Assembly: GCF_040054535.1 (NCBI RefSeq)
Contig: NC_090796.1
Coordinates: 7,057,001 to 7,121,000, forward strand
Direction: 5' to 3'
DNA length: 64,000 nucleotides
Source of the DNA: Antennarius striatus
Taxonomy: Eukaryota; Chordata; Actinopteri; Lophiiformes; Antennariidae
Program-made: the position numbers and the translations under genes
Shown here: one piece after another, positions 1 through 32,250 of the stretch
Layout of the letters: every line of letters begins with the position of its first letter
How positions within the stretch are numbered: position 1 is the stretch's first letter
The notes under the pieces: model-generated
What the model was told of the DNA's origin: nothing
What the model saw: the letters and a program-made list of their open reading frames with translations, nothing else
The model's database searches: none

Positions 1-350
1 TAAAGGAACAGCATGAGGTCAGTCTGTACCATGAGAGATGATGTATGGCTGCCGTCCCACATTGTTTCTCTCTCCCTCTCTCTCTTCCACACGCCTCACT
101 GTGTCTTGCTTAAAGTGAATAATTCTGTTGGACCCCTGTGATGCTACACAAGAACTTCAGCCTTCATGTAACACGTAACCACCCACTCCACAGACACAAC
201 TATGCAACTATGTCCAGGGAAATGTTAAAGATTTTTGAAAAACGTCAGTGGAGGTAAAAACCAACGCTTGTGCTGAACAACAGGAACGTCTTAATGCAGA
301 AAGCCATCAGCTCTCATCCATCTGTCTGCCTGTCTCTCCACCTCTCTAAC

Positions 351-411
351 ACACACACACACAGACACACACACACAGACACACACACACACACACACAC
401 CCACACACACA
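351..411. repeat. imperfect (AC)n microsatellite
   Basis: About 60 bp of AC dinucleotides interrupted by two AG steps and one CC step. It lies in a trrap intron. Confidence 0.9.
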
Positions 412-786
412 GAGCTAGCATCTGCTGCGAACCAGAGAATGACAATTAAGGGAAAAACAACAGTATTGCGAAATCTAGCTGAGTGGCTCTGCTCAGCGGC
501 ACATTTAAGCACAGCACTCTGTCTTAGAAAGACAGGGCGGCGAGACGGGTGTCTCAGGGCTTCACTTTGTATTTTTGTTTCTATGTAAACTGAACATAAG
601 AAGGAATTGATGGTGGAGTAGACAGAGGTGTATGTTTCCTTAAATTTGGGGTGTGGGGTGTTGGCTGCATTTGCCATGACACAGTAATTTGGCACGGTGC
701 CGGCCTCCCCACTGACCGGTTTGTACTTAACAGCAATGTTGTTGCTCCTCTGTGCCCAGTCACATGCCTGTTACAGCTGTGGAAAG

Positions 787-788
<2 letters not shown>

Positions 789-878
<90 letters not shown>

Positions 879-886
879 TGTGTGTG
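789..886. repeat. (TG)n microsatellite, about 98 bp
   Basis: A pure TG run of more than 40 units with one T insertion near the end. Intronic to trrap on the opposite strand, where it reads (CA)n. Confidence 0.95.
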
Positions 887-1201
887 CAGGAGAGTTGGCT
901 TGATTAAAAAGCAGTCAGAATTATTGTAATGCTTGCAGCAGCAGGTCAGGTAGAGAGGACAGAAGCATTCATCTGTGAGCCTCTGAGGGTCTAAACCCAG
1001 ACAAATGACCTTCCTAACACTATCAAAGAACTTCTGGTACAAAACTCACCAAGCATAAAAGTCACACAGATCTGTCCCCACATAGAGGAAGCAATTCTAA
1101 CAAGCAGAGGAAATGCATTGAGTTTCTTAAAATTGTTTTACAGCAAAATCAAAACAAAATGACATTTTTAGATGTGTATTTTCTATATATTACAGTTTTA
1201 A

Positions 1202-1543
1202 ATCACTGGCTGCCAATGACGCCCATGGACGTCAATGATGTTTATCAAAGGGGCGGGCTGGGGGACAGTCTGGCAGATCTTGTCAGTGGAAATCAGGCTT
1301 CTAATCATGGAATTTAGCACCATGGCGAGTGATCCAGTTACAGAACAGAGGAGGGTAAATCAGAGGAAGACGGTGAAGTTGGTGCAACATAGAATGCAAC
1401 AAAGTTTGAGTATATCAGCGCGCACCCGAAAAGCATCTTGGGTATTGGTCAACAGCAGAAAAAAAATACAGATAAATGACCGGAGGGTCGTAGGAAGTCC
1501 GTTGAAGGAGATTTATTGCTTTAAAGCGCTAGCAGCCAATGAG
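1202..1543. mobile_element. piggyBac-like non-autonomous element flanked by TTAA
   Basis: The 342-bp segment lies between TTAA at 1198-1201 and TTAA at 1544-1547. Its ends are imperfect inverted copies: left ATCACTGGCTGCCAATGACG, right (reverse complement) CTCATTGGCTGCTAGCGC. The left end continues with a GGACGTCAATG motif of the type seen in piggyBac-derived MITEs of fish genomes. No transposase is encoded. The family assignment rests on TTAA and end similarity only. Confidence 0.6.
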
Positions 1544-1802
1544 TTAATAACTCTCACATTTTATAACCACTCAATTTCCAGATTTTGATACATCAAACAT
1601 CTCATTTTCTCCTTATTTAAATCCATTATGGCAGAGAACACTTCCCATTGATCATATACTGCTATTTGTCCTATGCGGTCATGAGGAATGTGATCAGATC
1701 CACCACACCTCCATGTGTAAAGGGAAAAACTTCAGAAATTCTGAAAGACTTCCTGTGACATGACGAATTTGTCGTCCCTGCTATGATTGTCTGAGAACAT
1801 AC

Positions 1803-22847
<21,045 letters not shown>

Positions 22848-23460
22848 GGTGGCAGCTCAGACACACTGCTACTATAGGGAAATAATTCAAACAGCCTGCA
22901 GTGATCTCATGTACACTGCAAAAGTGAAAGGAAATATGAGATTTACGATTATTAATGTGAATTTGGAAGTGTAAGTAATAAATTTTGAACATTCTAAAAC
23001 GTCGCTAATGGGAAATTATGGTGTTTAACAGAAATACATAAACATATGCTTCTTTACGGGCGCGTAGAGATGACGCCATCAAGCACCGGCTAGCACAAAT
23101 GTAATGTTTTGTAGAATTTGTTCACAGTAAACACGGTTTTCGGCGTCAGAATGAGAACTGTTTTAAAATACAGAAACGATACACAGTCGTTGATTTATAT
23201 GAAGCGATTAAAGGTAATATCAATTTTGAACAAAAAATAATCATAGCTTGCTAAAATAGCTAGCTTTCCCAAAGAAAGAGTGCTCGGGCATCCCCAGACG
23301 TAAAACTCTGCTTAAGACTAAATAAGCACAGACTACATGGAGAAAATATTATGTTTTTCAGATACTAGTCTGTTCAAACGCTGCCTGTAAAGACAAGTTT
23401 GTGAAAAAACATATATTTCTAAACCATAGAGGTAAGAAAAAACGAACATCCAGGACTCAC

Positions 23461-23535
23461 CAGACGCCACAGACAGGAAACTGTAGCTCTGTCTGTACCG
23501 CCGCTCACGCTACCGCTCAGGGCTTTCAACGTGCG
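23461..23535 (-). promoter_or_regulatory. trrap: trrap non-coding first exon and TATA-less promoter (upper limit uncertain)
   Basis: At 23460-23456 the minus strand shows a strong donor (GTGAGT) following GGCGTCTG. That fits a non-coding first exon spliced to the exon carrying the Kozak ATG at 22847. The exon and the DNA just upstream hold several GAGCGG-like repeats and CpG dinucleotides, and no TATA box, as expected of a housekeeping gene. The transcription start cannot be fixed from sequence. Confidence 0.45.
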
Positions 23536-23735
23536 ATATCCATCCGCGCACCGCTCATCCTGTATGACCTTAATATGTAATATTACCGCATTAAAATATA
23601 TTATCAGGATATATTCCTATATATTTATGTGAATGGATTCTTTTATCGATGTTTGCGTTGGTGAAAATAAGGTTCGTTGATCAAAATCTGAAACTCTAGT
23701 ACCGGCGAACCGATACATAACGAAAGCCAGTCGTT

Positions 23736-23763
23736 GTAAGACCATCGTTTTCGATGGTCTTAC
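23736..23763. repeat. perfect inverted repeat, 12-bp arms, TTTT loop
   Basis: Arms GTAAGACCATCG and CGATGGTCTTAC flank TTTT. The flanks continue with near-complementary bases. It is located just upstream of trrap. Function unknown. Confidence 0.9.
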
Positions 23764-26526
23764 GATGTACTTCATCCACCACTTTGGTAGGGTGAATAGA
23801 ACATTTACTGATCAGTTATATAAATAAATATATTTTGTGTAGAAACAAATATACTTTTTGTTTGTTTGTTTATTGATAATAAAGGCATAATTGATTAGCA
23901 AATGTCAATAAGTAAATTATGACAACCCACAAATTCTAAGTCAAGACTACAACGTGTCTCAACCTAGCAACTTGAAATGTGATATAAATTGACAATAATA
24001 AATTATCAAGTAAGCATAATTAATGGTTTGAGGGTCTGCGTAAGAAATGTGATAATTTTTAGTTTAATTAACTTCTGCAGTAGCTGGTGTCTCCCGACTA
24101 TGAGTGGATGTAGATAGATGGATGGGATTGGTATTATGGTGGGTTGTTTTTAACCACAAGATGGCAGCCCAAGGAAAGGGGTTATGGAAACACTTCAGTT
24201 CAGACACTCTTTCCTCGGGGCCATCGCTTATATTAATACAACACTGTAATGAGATAGGTATACTTTTCTAATAGGGTGGCTGGTGTAAACTTGCGTGCTT
24301 TCTAGTACGGTGAGACATAGGAAACGTGTCTTGATATTTAGTAATTATAAGTTTTAGCATGTACCACTATGGACACTACAGGTTGATCAGATGATCGAAA
24401 AAACCAAAGACTGTGCAGCAATCAAAATGTCAAAATTCTGATTTCCTTCCATTTTTCTATGTTGATCTTTTGTTAATGGTATAACACAATTCAGAAGATA
24501 GGTGCCAAAGGTTTTCAATATTTTCAATTTCAAATTGAATTTGTCCTTTACTCTGTTTTGGTCAGTCATTTAGGTAATCCAGTGTCTAAAATCAGGGCAC
24601 ATTTTGCAGTCACTAAAGATTATATCCCTTTTTTTATTGACACCATATTGAATCATATGAGGAAAAATATGGATTTTCCTTGTTAACACGATTTGAATAA
24701 ACTCAGATATAATGAAATCATGTTGAAAGAAGCTCATTATTTGTCTTGCCTGATCTATCAAGCCAGTCTCCTGCCGCCTCGCTTTGCTAATGGATTCTAT
24801 TTCATAGGTTTTTTTTCCTTTCACAGCCTCCTGCATCCACAGACTGAACCCACAGGCAGAATACTGCAAAATGAAATATTCCTTTCAGTGAATGTTGTAT
24901 ATAATCTCAGGGATAATTTGACACGAAACGTTTCATTCTCATCCTCTTCTGTAAGTTGTAATGCTATGCTGTTAGTCTCAGGCTTTATTGCCCTGTCCTG
25001 ACCATTTCATTAGTGAGGTTTTTCTTTATGACTGGGGCTTTATCCTGTCAGGGGAGAGTGGATGACACACTGATTCTCTGGTTTTCCAAAACCACTCATG
25101 TGTCCATTAGGGTTGTGTTTTTTCGGCGTACCGCTGTAGCTGCTTGTGCCCTTGATGAAGCCAGATCACTCTCTCATTACGTCTCATAGAAAGAAGGGCA
25201 CTTTCCTAGAGACTGGATGAGAATCATCAACAACAGCTTGAAAATCTGTTAATGTATGTAAAGCCTTGATCTTTTTTATTTGTTCATTTGGTTTTTTTCA
25301 ATTTGAGGTATTTTTTTAAATTGTATGTGGTTTATATATGTTTTACATATACAGTACATTGGAATAAACAAGAACCTTTTGTTTTTGTCGTTCTGTAAAT
25401 TTAGGTGAGATGTCAGAACCAAATATCCTGTGTTAACAGAAGGGGCCTGGGTCTGTCATCAGTGATGGCAATTAGCTTGTGTGGGTTTTACAAAACTACC
25501 AAACACTGTGCATCAGTCTGAGGGTGTTGATGGTTACTAACCACAGGCTGTTCTTCTTTTTCATTATCTTTTCTCTTTCCTATCCTGATTCTCTTCATTG
25601 TAATGATTAAATAACCTTAAAAGAAAAACACTTTGTACCTAATCACATCACTGAGTTTTTGTATAGAATTTTAATTTTAGGTTCTAGACAAAAGGAATTA
25701 AGAATTCACTGTATTTGTTTATCGACAGACAAAAGAGAAGCGCATATAATCAGAGAATAAAATCTGTCTCTTTGAGCTTCCATAACAAACTCCCTGACTG
25801 ACTGTGTGTTTTGGAGCATGGCTGATGTCATGCTCAAAGCACAGTGGTATGTCTTCCACTCTGCACACCAGGCTTTCCTGACCTTTCACAGCCAGGCGGG
25901 CAGCTGCTACTAATTGTTTACCACCACATCCTGTTTCTTCAACTGATTGGTTTAATGAAGAGATCCACCTACATTTCGATTGATTAGCATCTGTTTCATG
26001 ACTTCAAAAAATATAGTTGTATGCTGACAATGAGGTGTTGTTTTTAGAAACTTTGAAATTATTTATGTTATTATTTATTAACACATAGAATTGCTTACAT
26101 GCATAGCTGATGAGGTGTCTGCATTAGTTATTAATTTGTATTCCATATACTTTACACGTTTCATGCATGTTCACCCAGATATGGCTTAATCGATAGTGAA
26201 ATGTTGTCACCCATTCGCAGTACTGAATACAGTCACTAGTTGAGTGACAACATATAGTTGCCAAATTTCAAAGTGGATCCATTATGCTCTTCCAACCAAT
26301 AAATCTGAAATCAGATAGGAGCTGGTGGCAGGCAAAACATCAGTTCCCTTAGAAGCCAACGGTTGTATCAAAACTCACCACAGAGAGCTGATGTAAACAT
26401 AATTTATTTCCCATTAAATATGTTGCTTTCTTCTGGGTTTCTAATGGATGACACCAAAATGATTGACAACATAATCAGGTCCATGACGTCCGTTTTTTCA
26501 CAGGTTGATGGGGAAAATCATGGGAA

Positions 26527-26560
<34 letters not shown>

Positions 26561-26575
26561 CGATGATGATGATGA
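26527..26575. repeat. (GAT)n trinucleotide repeat, about 49 bp
   Basis: About sixteen ATG/GAT units with one C substitution (GAC). Intergenic, about 1.2 kb upstream of the nptx2 promoter. Confidence 0.9.
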
Positions 26576-27769
26576 AGAGGCATGAGATGAATTCTATCAG
26601 CATCAATCTTCTCATGACACAGAACTATATGTAAACGTATTTATTTTGTATTTACTTGTTTATGTTATAGCACGAGTGGATGGAGGTTGTTTGTGGCTGA
26701 GTTGTGGCTTTTTTCTGTTTTGTATTTTTTTCTTTCTTTTCTTTTTTATTTTACAGGATTATACAATATAGGTTATGTTTTACACTGTGGTTTATTTGTA
26801 TAATTGTGCTATTCCTGAACAAAAAAACCTGATTAAAAAAAAGTTTAAAATAAATTGTGGATGATTTCTTCCTGTCAGTTTGTATCTTAAAGACAGAACA
26901 TTTGAACAGAGCTCTGTCTGACACCAAGCCTGCCTGTCTTTATTAGCCTCCTCAGTGTTACTGCAATGTGTTAAAGCCTTCATGTCCTGTTCATTTTTAA
27001 TAGATAACATAGAGCATAGGAAGAAACAACTTATGAACGAGTCAATTCTGAACCAAGACCCATCCTCTCGTTGTTTCATCAAATTTTGTTGAGCAATTTT
27101 TAAGTAGTGCTGATTAAAACAACAACAAAAACCATGAGTGAAAATGAAACCTCCTTCACTGTTTCAGATAAAATACAGCTAGCAGGACAATTTGAAGTTT
27201 ATCAAGGCAGCTACCTGTAGATTATGCACTTTCTTCAATAAAATATTAAAAGATTAATAGGTTGATTAGATGATGAAAATATAGGAGTAAAGAAGCTGCA
27301 GGATCCTCCAGGCATGAATGTAATAAAGGGTCCACAGAGAATGCATGGAAGACATTTTTGTGTTCCTTGGATAAGATTTTAGATATTCTCCTCACCCCAG
27401 TGCCTCTTTTATACCTTGGATAGATTTGCAATACCTTCATTTTCCTGTCATCTATAACCAAATGATTTGCACCACATCAAAACAAACAAGTACTTGTCTG
27501 AGAAAAATGACTCTTCCTTTCTCCTCATAGGAAACATTTTAGTAGGAAAGCTACCTAAAATTTAAAGTTGTTCTTTTGTTTAATAATAAAACAACCAAAA
27601 AAGAAACATCAGCACATATAAAAAAAAGAGGATATACATGATTTTATAAATTTAAACTTGGATATAACAATCATATGTGTCCGGTCCATGACGTATTAAT
27701 AATCATAATTGTTACAGGAGTGTGAACACTTCATTGTGTTCATGCGCAACCAGCTGTCCAAACAGATCT

Positions 27770-27830
27770 GACCATAAAAGAGTGTATATACGACCCAGCT
27801 GACGTCATCGCACCACAGCCAGCCCAGCAT
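27770..27830 (+). promoter_or_regulatory. nptx2: probable nptx2 core promoter with CRE
   Basis: CATAAAAG at 27773-27780 and GTATATA at 27784-27790 are TATA-like. A full cAMP response element TGACGTCA lies at 27800-27807. This is about 360 bp upstream of the nptx2 ATG, and no acceptor is needed to join it to the coding exon. Mammalian NPTX2 (Narp) is an activity-induced gene, so CREB control is plausible. The exact start site is not determined, and the CRE may overlap it. Confidence 0.5.
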
Positions 27831-27894
27831 CTTGTACAACACCTTTCTTTGGTAATCCTCTTTTCTGAGAGGAGCTCTCCGATCAGCACCACAC

Positions 27895-28106
27895 ATGTAC
27901 CAGGAATAGTTCCGTTAACACAAGCCACTTTAGCCGGGCTTACAGAGACAGAATCACTTCATGAGAGTAGTGTTGATTCTAGATGTCAGACATGGCGTTT
28001 CTCTTCAGAAGTAGTTATGTCTGATTTGTTATTTTTGTTATTTGCCTATTTCTTTACTGTTTTACGCACCATCTTCAGCTGCGACTGGAGAATGTTAAGG
28101 ATTTAG
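27895..28106 (+). promoter_or_regulatory. nptx2: nptx2 5' leader with several upstream ORFs
   Basis: If transcription starts near 27800, the leader contains at least four upstream ATG frames that terminate before the main ATG: a 4-codon frame at 27895, an 18-codon (stop included) frame at 27961-28014, an overlapping short frame at 27983-28024 and a 29-residue hydrophobic frame at 28017-28106. All end upstream of 28167. Upstream ORFs of this kind usually lower basal translation; that is inference here. Confidence 0.45.
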
Positions 28107-28166
28107 TTTTCACTTTTCACTAGACATAGACTTTCCTCAGCAAAAAACAAAGCAAACGCCGTCAGT

Positions 28167-31144
28167 ATGTTTCTAACCTTCTTCGGATTGTTCTTCTTTT
28201 GCGTAATGGGCTGCAGTCCACTCGCGAACGGCCAAACGGACGATGGAAAGCGGTACATTTGTCGGGCTGTGCCCCTCAGTGGCGACACCAGCTGCCCCGT
28301 CACACTGTTACCCGAACTAAACACCGGGAGCCAGGAAGAGGAGCTGAGGAATACTGTGATGCAGTTACGGGAAACAATTCTACAACAGAAAGAGAATATT
28401 TCCAAACAGCAAGGCACCATCAGCGAGCTGACCACCAAGCTGTCTCTGTGCGCCGCAGCCACGGGCGATAAAAAGAACAAGGGGGGTCCTTGGGCCAAAG
28501 AAAAACCAAATACGATGGGAGATGTACCCACAGATCCTAATGACACAATAGAGGGTCTTGGAAAAACCATGCAAGGACTCAAGGACCGGTTGGAAAACTT
28601 GGAGGTAAATCTTTAGTATGGCTATGAGAGGCCCATGCGTGTCAGAGCCGTGCGTAAAAGGGGTTTGACTCTCAGTAAGGATTAAAACACATCACCGAGA
28701 GCCCCGAGCGTGTTTAGATCATGGAGCTATGGCACATGGATCTGTAATGAAACGGTCAAATATCTAATCGACCTAAACGTTTCTATTACGCGGGGTTAGG
28801 GTTTGACAGCAGAACATCGTCTGCAAAATAGTGTGTGATGCCTTTATCACTATGATGCAATTATAATTCACAAAAAGTCAATGTCCAAATTTGTTAAGAG
28901 CAATAATGGTTGACTGAAAAGCAGATATTGGCTTTACTGTATTTATATCTTCAAATGATTTGACAATTTTTGCCAAAGTAAGATCAACAAATTACAATAT
29001 TAAAAAACACATTACATATTAACCAAAAATCGATTTTTTTTTCCAAACCATGAAAAACCTTTATCTACTTCAACTCCCTGCTCAATTTATTTCATCCATC
29101 TCTTCTCAGCAACAACAAATGCGGGCGAACATATCCGGCGTCTCCTTCCCCAGTGAGCTCCGGGAGCTGTTGCAGCGTCGACTTGGAGAGCTGGAGAAAC
29201 AGCTCCTGAGGAAAGTCAGCAACTTGGAGGAGGAGAAGAGCATCCTGTCCAACGCCACAGCCGCTTACAGGCTGAAGACCGAGAGTACACTAAACGCTCT
29301 GGTGGACAGAATTAGTGAGCTGGAGAAAGGTAACATTAAACTGTCAAATTCACATCATCCAAAACAGATCAAGTTGTAATAAAATATAATTTGAGGAGAA
29401 TGTAACTCATCCTGAAGAGAAGAGAAGGTTAGAGGACAGATAGAACATCATTGGAGTCAGAAGGTCACATTTGAAGGAATATCAAAAAAGGCTATGTACT
29501 GTGTCTACATAATTGAGCAGGGAAGAGGCAGGAGAAGACACTCAAGGAAATCAGTTGGCACAGACAGAGAGAGGAATCAGATATGCTGAAATTAAAGTGG
29601 CAAGAATATGTGTTGTTGTTTTTTTTTAAAGAATGAATATAAATCTTGACTGTGCCGACTAACAAGGAACACGAGTTCGCCCAACAATTTTACGCAACCT
29701 CCGTCACCTGTCTTGCCCTTCTCCCACCTCTTTCTGTCTTTCTTCCTGTCTGACTCATTGCAGGAGGAGGAGACTTCAAATCTCCAGAGCAGTTCAAGCT
29801 GTCCCTCCCTCAACGGACCAATTACCTGTTTGGCAGGATCATCAAGAGCCTCCCAGAGATGTACGCCTTCACACTGTGCATGTGGATTAAGTCCAGCGCC
29901 AGTCCTGGCATAGGAACGCCCTTCTCCTACGGTGTACCAGGGCAGGCGAATGAGATTGTACTGATTGAATGGGGCAACAACCCAATCGAGTTGCTCATAA
30001 ATGACAAGGCAAGTCATTTCTGATATGACATAACACTGTGTGCTTAACTTAAATCAGTGTGCAAAATCTGACCTTTTTTTAAAGTATATTTTCATTTAAC
30101 AACCATCTTATGCCTGTGCGTGAACCTGACCACAGGTTGCCCAATTGCCTTTGGAAGTGCGTGATGGGAAGTGGCATCACATCTGCATCTCTTGGACCAC
30201 GCGTGACGGCCAATGGGAGGCTTACCAAGATGGTGTGAAGTTAGGAACCGGAGACAACCTGGCAGCCTGGCATCCAATCAAACCGGGGGGAGTCATCATC
30301 CTGGGGCAGGAGCAGGTACGGAAGTAGATTTGGACTCTGAATAGAGATACTCCTTTATCTTTATCTTTATCTTTTCATCATATCTAAAGTGAAAACAGCA
30401 CAACTCTGTATTTAGTGCTGATGCTGAATGCTAGTGTGCTAATACATTAAATTGTGATAGGAACACTGTAAACATTGGACCTAAACATTAGCATCCATTT
30501 AGCTTAAAAGTCCAACTGTAAATAACACACAGCACTAGTGCTGTAGATACTCTACCACCCTGGACTATAGGGTGGCATTTCATCATAATTAAAACTGAGC
30601 CTGGTATGCAATATTTTGTGACATTCGGATATTTATTGAGTGACTCTCTACATAATTTTTGAAAATATTATTTATAATATTTAACTTACATAAGTTTAAT
30701 CAAATTCTAATCAGTGGATCTCAGTATTCCCAAGCATGAACATCATTTTTAATGTTTGCATCATTAAATAAAATAGGGGCTAATTACTAATATTTTCATA
30801 ACCAATAAATCCATAGACCTACAGACTACCTGTTCTACCCCAGAGACACATGTTCATGATGTTGTTGTTGAAGCTGTTCAAAGTTAACAACTTGCTGTTT
30901 ATGGCTCCTTCAGGATGTGGTGGGTGGGCGCTTTGATGCTGGACAAGCTTTTGTGGGAGAGCTGAGTCAGGTGAATATTTGGGACCGTGTACTAAAGCCA
31001 GTCGAGGTCCTGTCCATGGCTAACTGCAGTGCTTATATCCCTGGGAATGTGATTTCGTGGCTAGCAAGCAACGTTGAAGTGTTTGGAAGAGGAGCATTTA
31101 AGAAGCCCTTGGAGATGTGTCAGGATCTGCTGCCCAATGCTTAA
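28167..31144 (+). CDS. nptx2: neuronal pentraxin 2 (five exons, 437 aa)
   Basis: A secreted, multimeric pentraxin of excitatory synapses that clusters AMPA receptors. Exons: 28167-28604, 29110-29329, 29764-30008, 30136-30315 and 30914-31144 (stop TAA). A hydrophobic signal peptide (residues 1 to about 22, LTFFGLFFFCVMGCSPLANG) is followed by cysteines and an acidic start. Residues about 50-215 are heptad-rich coiled coil (EEELRNTVMQLRETILQQKE). The pentraxin domain fills the last 210 residues, with the signature HICISWTT (H-x-C-x-S-W-x-T) at about 316-323, SYGVPGQANEIVLIEWGNNP and GGRFDAGQAFVGELSQVNIW. An NCS glycosylation site lies near the C-terminus. The intron after 30008 uses a GC donor (AAG|GCAAGT). 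Length and position beside trrap and tmem130 fit NPTX2 (human 431 aa) rather than NPTX1. Teleosts may have two nptx2 copies, so an a/b suffix cannot be given. Confidence 0.95.
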
Positions 31145-32250
31145 AGTCATCTGTCTGCATCTCTTTGGATTCATTTTCTTTTTAATTGCATGGTCTTTGT
31201 TAGTCCACATTTTTTATGTCATGCATTGATGTGTAACAATTCTTTTTCAGCTGCCTGACTCAGAGATATTCTTGAGATTTATGGCACAGGGAGAATCTCT
31301 AAAAATAAAATATGGGCACTCACATGACGTAAAACTTTGACAGAGAAGTGTGTAGTATAGAATTTGCAAATGCACTAAAGTTCAATTGTGTGGGCTGAAC
31401 ATCATTGACGAGCTATGCCTCAACATTTTCCATGATTGAGAAAACCTCAAACCTTCAGCATATCTATTACCACGGTAGAAGGTCCCCTCAGGTACCGGCT
31501 CTCAGACATAACGTACATGGTAATCTCACCACTGTCACCCACACACCCCTCCCTCCACCTTCAAAAGCTCTACAGTAATGAAAATCCACTCTAGTCTGGT
31601 ACGGTGGCACGCATGTCCTACTACGACAACTGAGTCTAGACTTGCTGACATTTTTGGCGTTGACATGTGAGTTGTTGTTGCGTGCAATGTGAGAGTGAGT
31701 CAGAGGAAAGATTAAAGGTCAGCTAATGGTATGGCTGTTCCTTAAACGTTTGCTTTCGTGTCAATCAGTCCTCTGTTACAAACATGTTTATCATTTATAA
31801 GGGGAAATATTGCTTCCATAATACAATTAGGCACCATATCCATCATGTGATTCTGCCTGGAACTGTTTGAAAATGTTTGCAATAGACTTTTTACTTTTTT
31901 TCCTTATGTTATTTTGGCGTGTGTGGCTGATACCAGTGGTACCAGTAGGTGTATCACAGTGCTTTTTCACTTGCCTTTTTCATTTGAAAATGTGTTCATG
32001 ATGTCATTGTTGTGTTCATTTTATTTGTAATATTGTTGCATATCAGAAAATGTAACAGATTAGACTAATCAAACTAATAGAAGTTACATTTAAATGTACA
32101 TCAAGTATTGCTTTGATGAATATTGTAATCCTCCATATTTGTGGCCTTTTTATGGAGACTTAAGTGCCATCAGATACTTTAAAGTGTTTCAGTGCCAATA
32201 TGTGAAAATGTATAAAGTCCTGTAAAATAAATGAGGGTAATTTGAAAGCA
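31145..32250 (+). other. nptx2: nptx2 3' untranslated region (end inferred)
   Basis: After the stop at 31142-31144 there is AT-rich non-coding sequence. AATAAA hexamers occur at 31304-31309 and 32226-32231. The second is followed by a short T/G-containing stretch and would give a 3' UTR of about 1.1 kb, similar to mammals. Choice of site is inference. Confidence 0.45.

Larger units (their letters stand above)
1..1802 (-). other. trrap: trrap intron (partial), with microsatellites and a MITE
   Basis: No coding exon homologous to the next expected TRRAP segment is visible on the minus strand here, so this is intronic sequence 3' of the exon at 1803-2001. It holds an AC-rich microsatellite, a long TG tract and a TTAA-flanked element, all listed separately. 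The open frames in it are produced by the dinucleotide repeats. Confidence 0.7.
23536..27769. other. intergenic region between divergent trrap and nptx2
   Basis: AT-rich DNA without a reading frame that I can assign. It contains a perfect 12-bp-arm inverted repeat about 0.2 kb from the trrap first exon and a GAT trinucleotide repeat. No further exon, RNA gene or intact element was recognised. Enhancers for the neuronal gene nptx2 could lie here, but the sequence alone does not show them. Confidence 0.6.

Noticed and set aside
581..1042. Open frames of about 60-150 codons through the CA/TG tract
   Set aside because: They are His-Thr or Cys-Val runs produced by the dinucleotide repeat, lying in an intron.
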